64,000 nt of DNA from DSSM01 sp964484125 (GCA_964484125.1 CAZAEK010000002.1:124001-188000), one strand, 5' to 3'. Counted from the stretch's first letter, positions 8,399-18,604 are shown. Numbers and translations: made by a program. Notes: generated by a model from the letters alone, not told the origin.

Positions 8399-10390
8399 AT
8401 GTATTTTAACAATCCTTCGGTTATATATGCTTCAATTCTCGTAATTATTCCTGTTATACTGCATTTCCTGAACCTTAATAAAGTAAGGAAAATTGAGTTT
8501 AGCTCACTGATGTTTTTGAAGGAAGTCAAAGAAAAAAAAATCAGGAAACTGAAAATACAATATTTATACCTGATGATTTTACGGATATTATTAATTGCTT
8601 TTGCAGTTTTAGCTTTTAGTAATCCGGTTTTTTATAGTAATTTATTTGGAAATAATTATTCTGTTAATTCTGTAATTCTGATTGATAATTCTCCAAGTTC
8701 CGGATTTGTAAATTCAGAGTTATTGAATAAAGTTAAAAATACCATAAAGGAAATTAACAGTATTTATCCTTCAACTTCAAATATTAGTATATTCTCAATT
8801 GACGACTTGATTTTTGGGAATAATAAAGGAATTAATTTTTATTCTTCAGATATATCTTTTAATCCAAACCGCAATTTATTCTTATTATCAAAATATCTGA
8901 AACCTTTAGAAAAAAATAAAACTCACGATTTATATATTTTATCAGGTTTTTATAAAAGTGACTACAGTGACTTACCTGTATTGAATGATTACTTTAGGAA
9001 TTACAACCTTAATTTAATTAATATAAACGAAAAGGTTCAGAGTAATTTATCTGTAAAATATGTTTCAGTTGTAAATTCTATTCCAGATATTAATTCAAAT
9101 CAAAAAATAGAGGTAGAGGTTTATAATTATAATAACTTTGATGTTTTTAATAAAAGGGTAAGGTTGTATCTGAATAATGAAACATATTTTGAGAAAATTA
9201 TTGATATACAGGCGGGAAAAGGAATAAAAATATTTTTTGATGTCCCATCAGAAAATAAATCGTTTTTAAATGGTTATGTTGAAATTATACAGGACAAAAT
9301 TTCAGATGACGAAGTTACATTTGATAATAAAAAGTATTTTAGCATTAATTACCCTGAAATCATAAAAATTTTATTATTAGGAGATGCGAAAAATAATTTT
9401 GAATACATAGAAAAGGCATTAAGAATGGCGGATGGAAAAAATAGTGGAAAATCACTGTTTAATATTACTTACAGCAGTTTATTAAAAAATGATATGAGAG
9501 ATGTGAGTCTAATTATAATAAGTGGGAAAAAATCTTTGTCTAAAGATGAGATTGTTGAACTGAAAAACTATTTATCTAAAGGTAAGGGAATAATAATTTA
9601 TGCGGGGAAAAATATGGATACTGAAACATATAATTCATTTTTAAGTGAATACACAGAATCTCTGAAAATCCAGACTATAGAAAATATTAATAAAGCAGAA
9701 GATAAATTGAAAATAACAAATACAGACGATGTCCTTATATCCGGTATTTTTGAAGAAAATATAAACGGAAAATCAGAATACTCAGAACCAATCAATATCA
9801 ACAGCATTCTGAAAGTATCAGACAATACAGCCGTTACTAAAATAATTGAGAATTCAGAGAAAAAAGGAATACTCTATAAAATACCAGCAAACAGAAAAGG
9901 AATATTATTGTTTTCAATTGCTTCGGATTATTCTATGTCAGATTTCCCATCTAAGGCAATCTTTTTACCATTATTATACAGAAGTATATTCTATTTCGCT
10001 GATATAAACTTTAATTACAATTTTACCATAGGTAATTCCGGTATAGTCAATAAGGGGAGTGAATCTTTTATAATTCCGGTTGACACAAATTATAAAAAAG
10101 CCGGTAATTATATATTTAACGGAATGTCAATTTCATTAAACATAGACGAAGAAGAGTGCGATTTAAATATTCCTGAAGAAGATTTTCTGATTGACTATTA
10201 CAAAAAAACTGGTTTTGATAATGTGAAATATTACAGCAACGCAGAGCAGTTCAAAAAAGAAAAATTAAATCCGGATAATGCTGCAAACCTTTTTTATTAT
10301 CTTTTAGCTCTTGTATTTTTTATTTTACTGATAGAAATGTTTTATTCAAGAAAAATTACTGAAAAATTAAAACTCATTAATAAATCTTAA
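8399..10390 (+). CDS. BatA-domain membrane protein
   Basis: Integral membrane protein with an N-terminal BatA domain: a first helix at residues 5-25, the segment RKIEFSSLMFLKEV typical of the domain, and a second helix at about 55-80. A degenerate von Willebrand A-like region follows (VILIDNSPSSG, where a real MIDAS would read DxSxS), then a long soluble region and a C-terminal membrane helix (about 635-655). BatA proteins in Bacteroidota are linked to aerotolerance and to MoxR-ATPase operons, but no MoxR or DUF58 gene is nearby. At 663 residues it belongs to the large BatA_N class. Exact role unknown. Confidence 0.85.
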   Translation: MYFNNPSVIYASILVIIPVILHFLNLNKVRKIEFSSLMFLKEVKEKKIRKLKIQYLYLMILRILLIAFAVLAFSNPVFYSNLFGNNYSVNSVILIDNSPSSGFVNSELLNKVKNTIKEINSIYPSTSNISIFSIDDLIFGNNKGINFYSSDISFNPNRNLFLLSKYLKPLEKNKTHDLYILSGFYKSDYSDLPVLNDYFRNYNLNLININEKVQSNLSVKYVSVVNSIPDINSNQKIEVEVYNYNNFDVFNKRVRLYLNNETYFEKIIDIQAGKGIKIFFDVPSENKSFLNGYVEIIQDKISDDEVTFDNKKYFSINYPEIIKILLLGDAKNNFEYIEKALRMADGKNSGKSLFNITYSSLLKNDMRDVSLIIISGKKSLSKDEIVELKNYLSKGKGIIIYAGKNMDTETYNSFLSEYTESLKIQTIENINKAEDKLKITNTDDVLISGIFEENINGKSEYSEPININSILKVSDNTAVTKIIENSEKKGILYKIPANRKGILLFSIASDYSMSDFPSKAIFLPLLYRSIFYFADINFNYNFTIGNSGIVNKGSESFIIPVDTNYKKAGNYIFNGMSISLNIDEEECDLNIPEEDFLIDYYKKTGFDNVKYYSNAEQFKKEKLNPDNAANLFYYLLALVFFILLIEMFYSRKITEKLKLINKS

Positions 10391-10398
10391 AATATATT

Positions 10399-10776
10399 AT
10401 GGAGAATAATCCGGAAATCGGGCATCACAAAATTCAACAGGGTATTGGTGCAAATGCAATTTTATCATTAGTATTCGGAATATTATCTTATTTTCTGTGC
10501 TTTTTTATTTTTGGAATAATTGCATGGATTCTTGGAAGTATTGAACTGAAAAAAATTAAAAAGGGGGAATCTTCTGAAAGCGGTTCCTCTTTGGCATCAA
10601 TAGGGATGTGGCTGGGGATTGTAAATGTAATAATTAGTGTTGCTGTTATAATTATTCTTATTGTAGTTACTGTATTGTTTCCCGCATTGTTAATAACAAT
10701 AATAAACGAATTATCAAAAAATCCGCAAAATCAGAAAGACACTATTGAAATAATTTCAAAAATCTTAACACTCTGA
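10399..10776 (+). CDS. DUF4190-type small membrane protein
   Basis: A 125-residue protein with two hydrophobic segments (about 20-48 and 72-105) flanking the charged loop SIELKKIKKGES. The arrangement of GANAILSLVFGILSYF, LGSIELKKIKKGE and SIGMWLGIVNVII matches the DUF4190 family, whose function is not known. It follows the BatA-like gene by 8 bp and is probably co-transcribed. Its last 12 bp overlap the end of the convergent nucleotidyltransferase gene, so the two transcripts must share 3' sequence. Confidence 0.82.
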   Translation: MENNPEIGHHKIQQGIGANAILSLVFGILSYFLCFFIFGIIAWILGSIELKKIKKGESSESGSSLASIGMWLGIVNVIISVAVIIILIVVTVLFPALLITIINELSKNPQNQKDTIEIISKILTL

Positions 10777-11748
10777 ATAGTCACCAAGATTAAGAATTTG
10801 TGCATTGTTCTTTACTATAACGTTTTCCCCGATTATAGAATCTTTAATAACAGAATTCTCTATATAAGAATTATTCTCTATTATTGAATTATTAATTACG
10901 CTATTTATGATTGTGCAGTTATTTCCTATCGAAGTGAATTCCCCAATTATAGAATTACTTATCTGACAGTTTTTCCCGACAAAGGAATATTTGTGATATA
11001 GCTCTGATTTTTTGTTTATGGGAAATTTCTTTAATAAATATTGATTTGTTTCAAGGATTGTTTCAGGTTTGCCGCAGTCAAGCCATCCATCAACTCTGTA
11101 AGTAACAACCTGTTCCTTTCTGTTTAACATTTCACTTAACGCATCTGTTAGCTGAAACTCGTTTTTCGTTCTTATATTATTTTCTATTATTTTATCTAGT
11201 GATTCAAATAATACATTTGAATTTTTTAAATAATACAAACCGACAATTGCTTCATTTGATTTTGAAATCTCAGGACTTGCAGGTTTTTCTACAAATCTGG
11301 AGATAAATCCATTTTTATCTTTTTCAACAACCCCAAATCTTCTAGGGTCAGGAACTTCTTTAACTCCAATTACAGAATATTTACTCCTGCACATCTCAGA
11401 TAAATTAACATCAAATAATGTATCGCCAAGTATGATTATTACATCTTCAGGGTTATTTCTATCAAATAAATTTTTTGCACAGTGAATAGCATGTCCTAAT
11501 CCAAGAGCTTCTTCCTGTATAGTATTTTCAAATTTAAAATTAAAACTCTGATTAAGATAATTTATAATCTTATCACCCATGAAACCTGTAACCATAATTA
11601 TTGATTCAACAAGTTTTTCAGAAATTAACTGTTCAACTATATGATGAATCATAGGTTTCCCTGCTACACTCATTAATACCTTTGGTTTTGTTAAAGTATG
11701 AGGTCTTAATCTTGTCCCGAATCCTGCGACAGGAATAATTGCTTTCAT
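10765..11748 (-). CDS. Sugar-1-phosphate nucleotidyltransferase with left-handed beta-helix tail
   Basis: Makes an NDP-sugar from NTP and a sugar 1-phosphate, for surface polysaccharide synthesis. The N-terminal Rossmann-like domain has the signature GFGTRLRPHTLTKPKVL with the catalytic Arg and Lys, then ILGDTLFD and FVEKP. From about residue 250 the sequence becomes a hexapeptide-like beta-helix with repeated I-x-N-S-x-I steps. This form resembles long RmlA- or GalU/GlmU-like pyrophosphorylases rather than the short RmlA, so the nucleotide and sugar cannot be fixed. It lies 4 bp downstream of alaS in the same orientation and starts with ATG. Confidence 0.9.
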   Translation of the reverse strand: MKAIIPVAGFGTRLRPHTLTKPKVLMSVAGKPMIHHIVEQLISEKLVESIIMVTGFMGDKIINYLNQSFNFKFENTIQEEALGLGHAIHCAKNLFDRNNPEDVIIILGDTLFDVNLSEMCRSKYSVIGVKEVPDPRRFGVVEKDKNGFISRFVEKPASPEISKSNEAIVGLYYLKNSNVLFESLDKIIENNIRTKNEFQLTDALSEMLNRKEQVVTYRVDGWLDCGKPETILETNQYLLKKFPINKKSELYHKYSFVGKNCQISNSIIGEFTSIGNNCTIINSVINNSIIENNSYIENSVIKDSIIGENVIVKNNAQILNLGDYSEC

Positions 11749-11752
11749 AATA

Positions 11753-14485
11753 TTATAATAATTGTTGTTTAATTTTTTCAGGGAAATTCTGAAGCACTTC
11801 AGGTAATAATTCTATTATTCTTCCGCCTGCAGTAGCAAGTTGAGGCCTTCCACCGCCACCACCTCCAAGCATTTTTGCGGTTTCAGAAATTATTTTCCCT
11901 GCCGATAGTTTTTTTTCTTTTATCAGATTATCGCTTACAGCACAAATTAATGATATTTTCCCTTCAATTACAGATGCAACAAGTATAACTCCATCTTTAA
12001 GAATTTTCCTGATCTCTTCTCCTAATTCCTTAAACTCATCTGTGGTTTCTATCTCTAATTTTTCAGCAAGAATAACACTTCCGTTAAATTTTTCCGCTTT
12101 ATCAATTTTTACTCTAAGCTCGTTTATGTGTTTTTCGAGGTTTTGTTTTAATAGTTTCTTTTGTTGTTGTTTCTTTTCTTCTATATATTTTTCGCGAAGT
12201 TCGTACAGGGAATTTATGTTATTTTCCTGTTGTTGAAGCAGCATTTTCATTAATAATGTATCTCTGAAATCAATAGTTCTGAATCCTTCCCGGAAAGATT
12301 TTAGCCCTGATATAAAATTTGCTGCGTATTTTTCAGGCAGTTCATTTATTACTTTTTCTATTTCAGATATTCTGCTTTCCAGAAGATTTATTATTCCTTC
12401 ACCTGTTCTTGCAAATATTCTTCTTACACCTGAGGAAATACTTTCTTCTTTCACTATTTTAAACAGACCTATATCATTGGTATTTTCAACATGTGTGCCT
12501 CCACAGAATTCAACACTGAATTTTTCATCTATCATTACGATTCTAACCTTACTCCCATATTTATCTCCAAAGAATTTTTTTACGTTTGGAATTTTGTTTG
12601 CTTCTTCAATTGGAATGTCTTCTAATGTTAATACTGATATGTTTTCACTTATTTTCGAATTTACCATATCTTCAATTGCCTGAATTTCATCCTGTTTTAA
12701 TTTCTGGAAATGAGGAAAATCAAATCTTAGATATTCATCTGAGACAAGTGAACCCATCTGCTTTACATGCTGGCCAAGTACCTGTCTTAAAGCTTCGTGA
12801 ACAAGATGGGTTGCAGAGTGATTACGCTGAATTGCTCTTCTTCTTTGATAATCAATTACTGCTGTAATTTCTTTATGAAATAAATTTTTATGGTCATCAT
12901 TCTTGACATAAACGAAGAGGTTATTCTTACTATCTATTACATCAACCTCATACCCATCTGAAAACAGAATTTTACCTGTATCGCTGACCTGACCTCCTGA
13001 TTCGGAATAAAACGGATTTTCCTTTAGTATAAGCACTTCAATATCAGACCCTGCAATTCTTTTTGCATCAAGAAGAGAAGTTTTTATACCCTTTTCATTA
13101 ATTTTATAAGGATTATAAATCGGATTTGCAGCAAGTACCTTATCGTTAATATCAAATAATTTTGTTTCTGTAAGTACAATATCATCTTTTCTGGCTGCCC
13201 TTGCGCGTTCTTTTTGCTTGTTCATCTCATTGTTGAAAGTGTTTATATCAACTTCAAATCCGTGTTCTTTTGCCATTACCTGTGTTAAATCAAGAGGGAA
13301 GCCATAAGTATCATATAATTTAAATGCAGCTTCTCCGGGGAATATTTTATCTTTATTATTTTTAATCTGCTCATAAACTTCTTTAAAATGTTCAATGCCT
13401 CTGTCGAGTGTAAGATTAAAACTGATTTCTTCACCCATTATTACATTCTTTATGAATTCGCTTTTTTCACTAATTTCAGGAAAAGTGTTCCCATATATTT
13501 CTATTACGGAATCAACTAAATGGTACATAAATGGTTCACTGTAATCCAGTTTTCTGGCGAGTCTGGAAGCGCGTCTTAAAATTCTGCGAAGAACATAACC
13601 CCTGCCTTCATTTGAAGGTATTGCACTATCACTAATAGCAAATGTCAGTGCTCTGATATGATCGGAAATAGCATTTATTGGTGAAATGAAATCTCCTTCA
13701 TATTTTACATTTGTAATTTTACATATTTTTTTTATAATTGGTAAAAATAAATCTGTGTCGTAATTTGATTTTTTCCCATTTATTGCTCTTACAACTCTCT
13801 CTAATCCCATTCCAGTATCAACGTGTTTCATTGGAAGGGGATTCAACTTACCTTTTTCGTCTCTATTGTATTGTATAAAAACAAGATTCCAGATTTCAAT
13901 AACATCTTCAAGACCGGCATTTATATCTTCCGGTTTACAACCATTTAATGTTAAGTCTATATGAATTTCTGAGCAGGGTCCGCAAGGACCGGTTTCTCCC
14001 ATTTCCCAGAAATTATCCTTTTCGTCAAATTTCAAAATGTGTTCATGATTTATATCAGTTTCTGTCTTCCAGAATTCCATTGCTTCATCATCTGTTCTGT
14101 AAACTGTTGCCCATAGTCTTTCTTTCGGGAACTTCCAGACTTCGGTAAGCAACTCCCATGCCCACTTAATAGCTTCTTTTTTATAATAATCTCCAAAAGA
14201 CCAATTCCCCAACATTTCGAAAAATGTATGATGATATCCATCCATTCCAACTTCTTCGAGGTCATTATGTTTTCCTCCTGCCCTTATGCATTTCTGTGTA
14301 TTAGCGGCTCTTTTATATTCCCTTGTCCCTGTTCCAAGGAAAACATCTTTAAATTGATTCATACCTGCATTTGTGAAAAGCAGTGTCGGGTCTTCATAAG
14401 GAACCACTGAAGACGAAGGTACTATTGTATGTTTTTTACTCTCGAAAAAGTCGAGAAATGATTTCCTTATTTCTTTTGATGTCAT
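11753..14485 (-). CDS. alaS: Alanyl-tRNA synthetase
   Basis: Charges tRNA-Ala with alanine and edits mischarged Ser/Gly. The 910-residue protein has normal length. The class II catalytic core starts at residue 1 (IRKSFLDFFESKKHTIVPSSS) and includes GRGYVLRRILRRA. The editing domain shows the zinc ligands HSATHLVH and CGGTHV. A coiled-coil segment and the C-terminal GGGGGGRPQLATAGG (C-Ala domain) complete the protein. It sits in a leftward run between the acyl-CoA carboxylase beta gene (11 bp upstream) and the nucleotidyltransferase gene (4 bp downstream). Confidence 0.98.
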   Translation of the reverse strand: MTSKEIRKSFLDFFESKKHTIVPSSSVVPYEDPTLLFTNAGMNQFKDVFLGTGTREYKRAANTQKCIRAGGKHNDLEEVGMDGYHHTFFEMLGNWSFGDYYKKEAIKWAWELLTEVWKFPKERLWATVYRTDDEAMEFWKTETDINHEHILKFDEKDNFWEMGETGPCGPCSEIHIDLTLNGCKPEDINAGLEDVIEIWNLVFIQYNRDEKGKLNPLPMKHVDTGMGLERVVRAINGKKSNYDTDLFLPIIKKICKITNVKYEGDFISPINAISDHIRALTFAISDSAIPSNEGRGYVLRRILRRASRLARKLDYSEPFMYHLVDSVIEIYGNTFPEISEKSEFIKNVIMGEEISFNLTLDRGIEHFKEVYEQIKNNKDKIFPGEAAFKLYDTYGFPLDLTQVMAKEHGFEVDINTFNNEMNKQKERARAARKDDIVLTETKLFDINDKVLAANPIYNPYKINEKGIKTSLLDAKRIAGSDIEVLILKENPFYSESGGQVSDTGKILFSDGYEVDVIDSKNNLFVYVKNDDHKNLFHKEITAVIDYQRRRAIQRNHSATHLVHEALRQVLGQHVKQMGSLVSDEYLRFDFPHFQKLKQDEIQAIEDMVNSKISENISVLTLEDIPIEEANKIPNVKKFFGDKYGSKVRIVMIDEKFSVEFCGGTHVENTNDIGLFKIVKEESISSGVRRIFARTGEGIINLLESRISEIEKVINELPEKYAANFISGLKSFREGFRTIDFRDTLLMKMLLQQQENNINSLYELREKYIEEKKQQQKKLLKQNLEKHINELRVKIDKAEKFNGSVILAEKLEIETTDEFKELGEEIRKILKDGVILVASVIEGKISLICAVSDNLIKEKKLSAGKIISETAKMLGGGGGGRPQLATAGGRIIELLPEVLQNFPEKIKQQLL

Positions 14486-14496
14486 ATCTTTTCTTG

Positions 14497-16164
14497 TTAA
14501 ACCTGGATCACACCGGGATTAAATTTTCTGATTTCGTTGTTATAGTTACAGTATCTTATACTGTTTGATATAACCTCCCTTGTCTTTGAAGGATCAATTA
14601 TTCCGTCTATCCACAGTCTTGAAGCAGCATATAATACATTTGTTTGTTCTTTGTATCTTGAACTAATTTCCTCGAGAAATTCAGATTTTTCCTTTTCGGA
14701 TATTTCTTTCCCAAGCTTTTTCATCTGACCAATCTTTATGTCAAGTAAAACATTACTTGCCTGTGCACCACCCATCACAGCAATTTGTGCATTCGGGTAA
14801 GCAAAAATAAATCTTGGGTCGTATGCTTTGCCGCACATAGCATAGTTTCCTGCTCCATAGCTATTTCCTGTAATAATTGTAATTTTAGGTACAGTTGTAT
14901 TTGCAACAGCATTTACCAATTTTGCACCGTCTTTTATTATTCCATTATGTTCAGATTGAGAACCAACCATAAAACCTGTTACGTCCTGAAGAAACACTAA
15001 AGGTATTTTTCTTTGATTGCAGTTCATTATAAATCTCGCTGCTTTATCTGCACTGTCTGAATAAATAACTCCTCCGAATTGCATTTCAATTCCGCCTTTT
15101 GAGTTTTTCTTCTTTATAATATTTCTCTGGTTTGCGACGATTCCTACTGCCCATCCGTCAATCCGTGCAAAAATAGTAATTAAAGATTGGCCATAGCCGG
15201 GCTTATACTCGTCAATCTGACCACCATCAACTATTCTTGCGATTAATTCATATGAGTCGTAAGGTTTAGTATTATCAACAGGTAGTATTCCATAAATTTC
15301 TTTTGGGTCATATTTGGGCAGTTCAGGTTTTATTCTGTCAAATCCGGCTGAATTTTGTTTCCCAAATTTACTTACTAAACTTCTGATTTTTAAAATACAC
15401 TCTTCATCATTTTCCATTACCTCGTCTGTTATTCCTGAAATATTTGCAGATACTTCAGCGCCTCCTAATGATTCTATATCAATTGTTTCACCAATTGCAG
15501 CTTTAACTAAATGAGGTCCGGCGAGAAATACACTTCCTGTGCCTTTTACAATTAATATTTCATCGCTCATAATCGGAAGATATGCTCCTCCGGCTACGCA
15601 TGGACCCATTATTGCTGCGATTTGAGGTATTCCCATCGAGCTCATTATTGCGTTGTTTCGGAAAATCCGTCCAAAGTGTTCTTTATCAGGGAAAATTTCA
15701 TCCTGAAGAGGTAAAAATACTCCTGCAGAATCCACTAAATAAATAATTGGCAAATGATTTTCCATTGCAATTTCCTGAGCGCGTAGATTTTTCTTAACAG
15801 TAATCGGAAACCATGCTCCTGCTTTTACTGTAGCATCATTTGCAACAATTACGCAATCTCTGCCTTCAATTTTTCCAATTCCAAATACTGTTCCTGATGA
15901 TGGCGCACCGCCATACTCTTCATACATACCATAAGCAGCGAATGTTCCTATTTCAAAAAAATCACTGTTCTTATCCAATAACAAATTAATTCTCTCTCTT
16001 GCATGCAGCTTGTTATTTTTGTGAAGCTTTTCTATTGCCTCTTTGCCACCGCCAAAGGAAATTGTTTTTTCTAAAGATTGAATATTTTTGAGAAGATTTT
16101 TATGATAATCTGTTCTTTCGTTATATTGCAGGTCTTTTTTAAGAAATGATTCAATAATGCTCAC
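14497..16164 (-). CDS. Acyl-CoA carboxylase, carboxyltransferase (beta) subunit
   Basis: Carboxyltransferase half of a biotin-dependent acyl-CoA carboxylase. The 555-residue sequence has the two crotonase-like halves of the family. Motifs such as VANDATVKAGAWFPITVKK, PLQDEIFPDKEHFGRIF and GPCVAGGAYLPIMSDE resemble the 3-methylcrotonyl-CoA carboxylase beta branch (leucine degradation) more than the propionyl-CoA branch, so a branched acyl-CoA substrate is my preferred reading. The partner biotin carboxylase/biotin carrier subunit is not in the window. The gene sits 14 bp after clpX and 11 bp before alaS, so likely in one transcript with both. Confidence 0.9.
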   Translation of the reverse strand: MSIIESFLKKDLQYNERTDYHKNLLKNIQSLEKTISFGGGKEAIEKLHKNNKLHARERINLLLDKNSDFFEIGTFAAYGMYEEYGGAPSSGTVFGIGKIEGRDCVIVANDATVKAGAWFPITVKKNLRAQEIAMENHLPIIYLVDSAGVFLPLQDEIFPDKEHFGRIFRNNAIMSSMGIPQIAAIMGPCVAGGAYLPIMSDEILIVKGTGSVFLAGPHLVKAAIGETIDIESLGGAEVSANISGITDEVMENDEECILKIRSLVSKFGKQNSAGFDRIKPELPKYDPKEIYGILPVDNTKPYDSYELIARIVDGGQIDEYKPGYGQSLITIFARIDGWAVGIVANQRNIIKKKNSKGGIEMQFGGVIYSDSADKAARFIMNCNQRKIPLVFLQDVTGFMVGSQSEHNGIIKDGAKLVNAVANTTVPKITIITGNSYGAGNYAMCGKAYDPRFIFAYPNAQIAVMGGAQASNVLLDIKIGQMKKLGKEISEKEKSEFLEEISSRYKEQTNVLYAASRLWIDGIIDPSKTREVISNSIRYCNYNNEIRKFNPGVIQV

Positions 16165-16178
16165 TTTACTGATTTTTT

Positions 16179-17462
16179 TTATGCGAATTGCTTTTTATTT
16201 GTGTTCAAATATATAGGTTCTTTGCCTTCACGGACGACTTCCTCAGTAATAATACAATGAGTAACATTCTGCTTAGATGGAAGCTTATACATTATGTCTT
16301 TCATAGTATTTTCTAAAATTGCCCTGAGGGCTCTGGCACCTGTTCCTCTTTCTATAGCTATTTCTGTAATTGCCTCAAGAGCTTCATCTTTAAACTCTAA
16401 TTCAACATTTTCCATTCGCAATAGCTTTTTAAATTGTTTTACAATTGCGTTTTTTGGAGTTGTTAATATACTAAGTAAAGTCTTTTTATCAAGCGATTCA
16501 AGCGGAGTAATCATTGGCAGTCTTCCGACAATTTCCGGAATTAATCCGAATTTAATAAGATCTTCAGGTTCGACGTGCTTTAGTATTTCATCTTTGCTGA
16601 TATCCTTCTTTGAGTAAACAGGAGCATTAAAACCAATTGAATTTGAAGCTATTCTTTTTTCTATAATTTTTTCCAATCCATCAAAAGCTCCTCCGCAAAT
16701 AAACAAAATATTTTTTGTGTTAATGTTTATAAGTGGCTGTTCGGGATGTTTTCTACCTCCTTTTGGCGGAACTCCTGCAACCGTACCTTCAATTATTTTC
16801 AGTAATGCCTGCTGGACTCCTTCACCTGATACATCACGTGTGATTGAAACACTTTCACTTTTTCTTGCAATTTTATCAATTTCGTCTAAATAAATTATTC
16901 CTCGCTCTGCTTTGTTAACATCATAGTTCGCATTTTGCAGTAATCTTACTAAAATTGATTCTACATCATCACCTACATAACCTGCTTCCGTTAAAGTTGT
17001 CGCATCTGCAATTGCAAAAGGAACATTTAGAAATTTTGCAAGAGTCTGGGCTAAAAGTGTTTTTCCGGTTCCAGTTGAGCCAATAAGGATAATATTACTT
17101 TTATCAATTTCAACTTCGTCCAAAGCTGGATTTTCAAGCGAGCTTATTCTTTTGTAATGATTATAAACTGCAACAGCGAGTGATTTTTTTGCTTCATCCT
17201 GTCCTATTACATATTCATCAAGAAACTCCTTTATACCGGCAGGTGTGAAATTTGTTTTTAATTTACCTATAATTTTATCAGTTTCTGAACCAGAGCTTAG
17301 CTTTATAATCTGCATTGCATTTCCAATACATACTTCACAAATATAAACAGATTTTCCGGTATGGTCTTCAGGTCCTTTAATCATATTTGTAACCTTATCT
17401 GCAGACCTGCCACAAAAAGAACATCTCGGTTGAATTATTTTAGAGTTTGTTTTTGTTGCCAT
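16179..17462 (-). CDS. clpX: ClpX, ATP-dependent unfoldase of the ClpXP protease
   Basis: AAA+ unfoldase that recognises and threads substrates into ClpP. The N-terminal zinc-binding domain carries four Cys (CSFC and CEVC), then Walker A GSTGTGKT, Walker [10 protein letters not shown] and sensor/arginine motifs ([22 protein letters not shown]). I chose the ATG at 17462 (MATKTNSK), giving 427 residues; the frame stays open up to 17507, but that extension runs into the tRNA-Leu gene and its 15 residues match no ClpX. clpP and tig are not adjacent, which is less usual. The gene begins 18 bp past the 3' end of tRNA-Leu and may be transcribed with it. Confidence 0.97.
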   Translation of the reverse strand: MATKTNSKIIQPRCSFCGRSADKVTNMIKGPEDHTGKSVYICEVCIGNAMQIIKLSSGSETDKIIGKLKTNFTPAGIKEFLDEYVIGQDEAKKSLAVAVYNHYKRISSLENPALDEVEIDKSNIILIGSTGTGKTLLAQTLAKFLNVPFAIADATTLTEAGYVGDDVESILVRLLQNANYDVNKAERGIIYLDEIDKIARKSESVSITRDVSGEGVQQALLKIIEGTVAGVPPKGGRKHPEQPLININTKNILFICGGAFDGLEKIIEKRIASNSIGFNAPVYSKKDISKDEILKHVEPEDLIKFGLIPEIVGRLPMITPLESLDKKTLLSILTTPKNAIVKQFKKLLRMENVELEFKDEALEAITEIAIERGTGARALRAILENTMKDIMYKLPSKQNVTHCIITEEVVREGKEPIYLNTNKKQFA

Positions 17463-17480
17463 ATTTAATTTTTTTACTTG

Positions 17481-17562
17481 TGCGCGAAGGGGGAGTCGAA
17501 CCCCCACGAGTTGCCTCGCCAGATCCTAAGTCTGGTGCGTCTGCCAGTTCCGCCATTCACGC
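17481..17562 (-). tRNA. tRNA-Leu (anticodon UAG)
   Basis: An 82-nt class II tRNA. The acceptor stem pairs GCGTGAA with TTCGCGC (one G-U), discriminator A. The anticodon arm is CCAGA-CTTAGGA-TCTGG with anticodon TAG; a long variable arm precedes the T arm GGGGG-TTCGACT-CCCCC. CCA is not encoded. It lies directly ahead of clpX on the same strand. Confidence 0.96.
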
Positions 17563-17575
17563 AAGATAATACATA

Positions 17576-17591
17576 ATACAATATATTGTAT
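17576..17591. promoter_or_regulatory. Perfect 16-bp palindrome upstream of tRNA-Leu
   Basis: ATACAATATATTGTAT is an exact palindrome 14 bp before the 5' end of tRNA-Leu, and two more TACAAT/ATTGTA half-sites follow within about 25 bp. It could be a protein-binding site controlling the tRNA-Leu/clpX transcript or simply part of an AT-rich promoter. Position and symmetry are seen directly; function is a guess. Confidence 0.3.
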
Positions 17592-17695
17592 GTACAATCT
17601 TACAATATAGTTCAATTTGATAAAATTTTAAATGATTAATTTAGTGTTGGAAAAAAATAGATTTTTGACTAAGAAGTGAAAAAAAGTAAAAAAAC

Positions 17696-17998
17696 TTATC
17701 CCTCATCCTCCATCCATATACCTTCCAGTGTATCTTTGTCAATAATAAAAAGCTTGGAACAAAACTCTCCTTTAAATTTACCGATTTTTTTACAGTTTTC
17801 ATGATTTTTTCTTACTGCTTCAGGATCTTTGGATTTGTTACTTTTCCAGAATGCATCTAATTCCTTATCACATTCTGTGCAAAACAGGGGATTTTCTTTT
17901 GTGGATAATAATCCTGTAATATTTTCGCTGTCTTTGTAATGCAAGGGTAGTTTCTTTTTACTTTTAATTGTTTTTACAGACTTTTTTTGTTTTGCCAT
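17696..17998 (-). CDS. Hypothetical 100-residue protein with four Cys, possible zinc binding
   Basis: Not recognised. The N-terminus is strongly basic (about 20 residues rich in Lys), suggesting nucleic-acid contact. Further on there are CTEC, then single Cys in HENCKK and GEFCSK, a possible C4 metal site. The C-terminus is acidic (WMEDEG). An ATG start and codon use like the neighbours support a real gene. It lies between the tRNA-Leu gene and a 200-bp AT-rich gap before the MarR gene, with no partner on the same strand. Confidence 0.65.
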   Translation of the reverse strand: MAKQKKSVKTIKSKKKLPLHYKDSENITGLLSTKENPLFCTECDKELDAFWKSNKSKDPEAVRKNHENCKKIGKFKGEFCSKLFIIDKDTLEGIWMEDEG

Positions 17999-18198
17999 AA
18001 AATCTTATTTTTTACTAAATCTAAACAATACATTAGCATTAAAGTTCAAAATAGCTGTTTTAAATTAATTATTTTAAAAAATTTTTTAAAGCCATTATTT
18101 AATAGTATTTAAAACTCAAAAAAATAATTATTTATTACTTTTTTAATAAAAATTAAATAGATAATTTTAATCAGAATATTAAAATAAAAAAATAATAA

Positions 18199-18603
18199 AT
18201 GAGAATTATTGAAGCGATATCAGTATTGAAAAACTTTTGTTTAAACAATGATGAAGAAATAAGGAATGCTTTAAATCTTTCTCCCGCCGAGTTACATGGT
18301 TTAATGGCATTAAACGATGGCGAAGAAATTTCCTGTCAAACGCTTTCAAAAAAGATGGGCTTGTCAGTTTCCAGAGGTAGCAGAGTCATTTCGAAATTGG
18401 TAAAGAAAGGATATTTCTCAGAAAACAAACCTGAAAGTGATAAGAGATGTATTAATATAAAATTATCTAAAGAAGGTCTAAAAGTAAAAAATAAAATTGA
18501 CGACATGATGGATAAGTGCGAAAAAAGAATAATGTCAAAACTAAAAGGGGATGAAGCTAAAGAGACTATAATGGTATTGGAAAAACTGATAAAAATTATG
18601 TAG
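18199..18603 (+). CDS. MarR-family transcriptional regulator
   Basis: Predicted winged helix-turn-helix DNA-binding protein of 134 residues, probably a dimer. The recognition helix region (CQTLSKKMGLSVSRGSRVISKLVKKGY) is followed by the wing with the conserved Asp-Lys-Arg (SDKRCINIKLS), characteristic of MarR. It is preceded by a very AT-rich 200-bp gap and ends one base before the class V aminotransferase gene. The pair is probably co-transcribed, so the regulator may control its own operon. Ligand unknown. Confidence 0.85.
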   Translation: MRIIEAISVLKNFCLNNDEEIRNALNLSPAELHGLMALNDGEEISCQTLSKKMGLSVSRGSRVISKLVKKGYFSENKPESDKRCINIKLSKEGLKVKNKIDDMMDKCEKRIMSKLKGDEAKETIMVLEKLIKIM

Positions 18604-18604
18604 T

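Noticed and set aside
17463..17507. 15-residue N-terminal extension of ClpX
   Set aside because: It lies partly inside the tRNA-Leu gene and matches no ClpX N-terminus.
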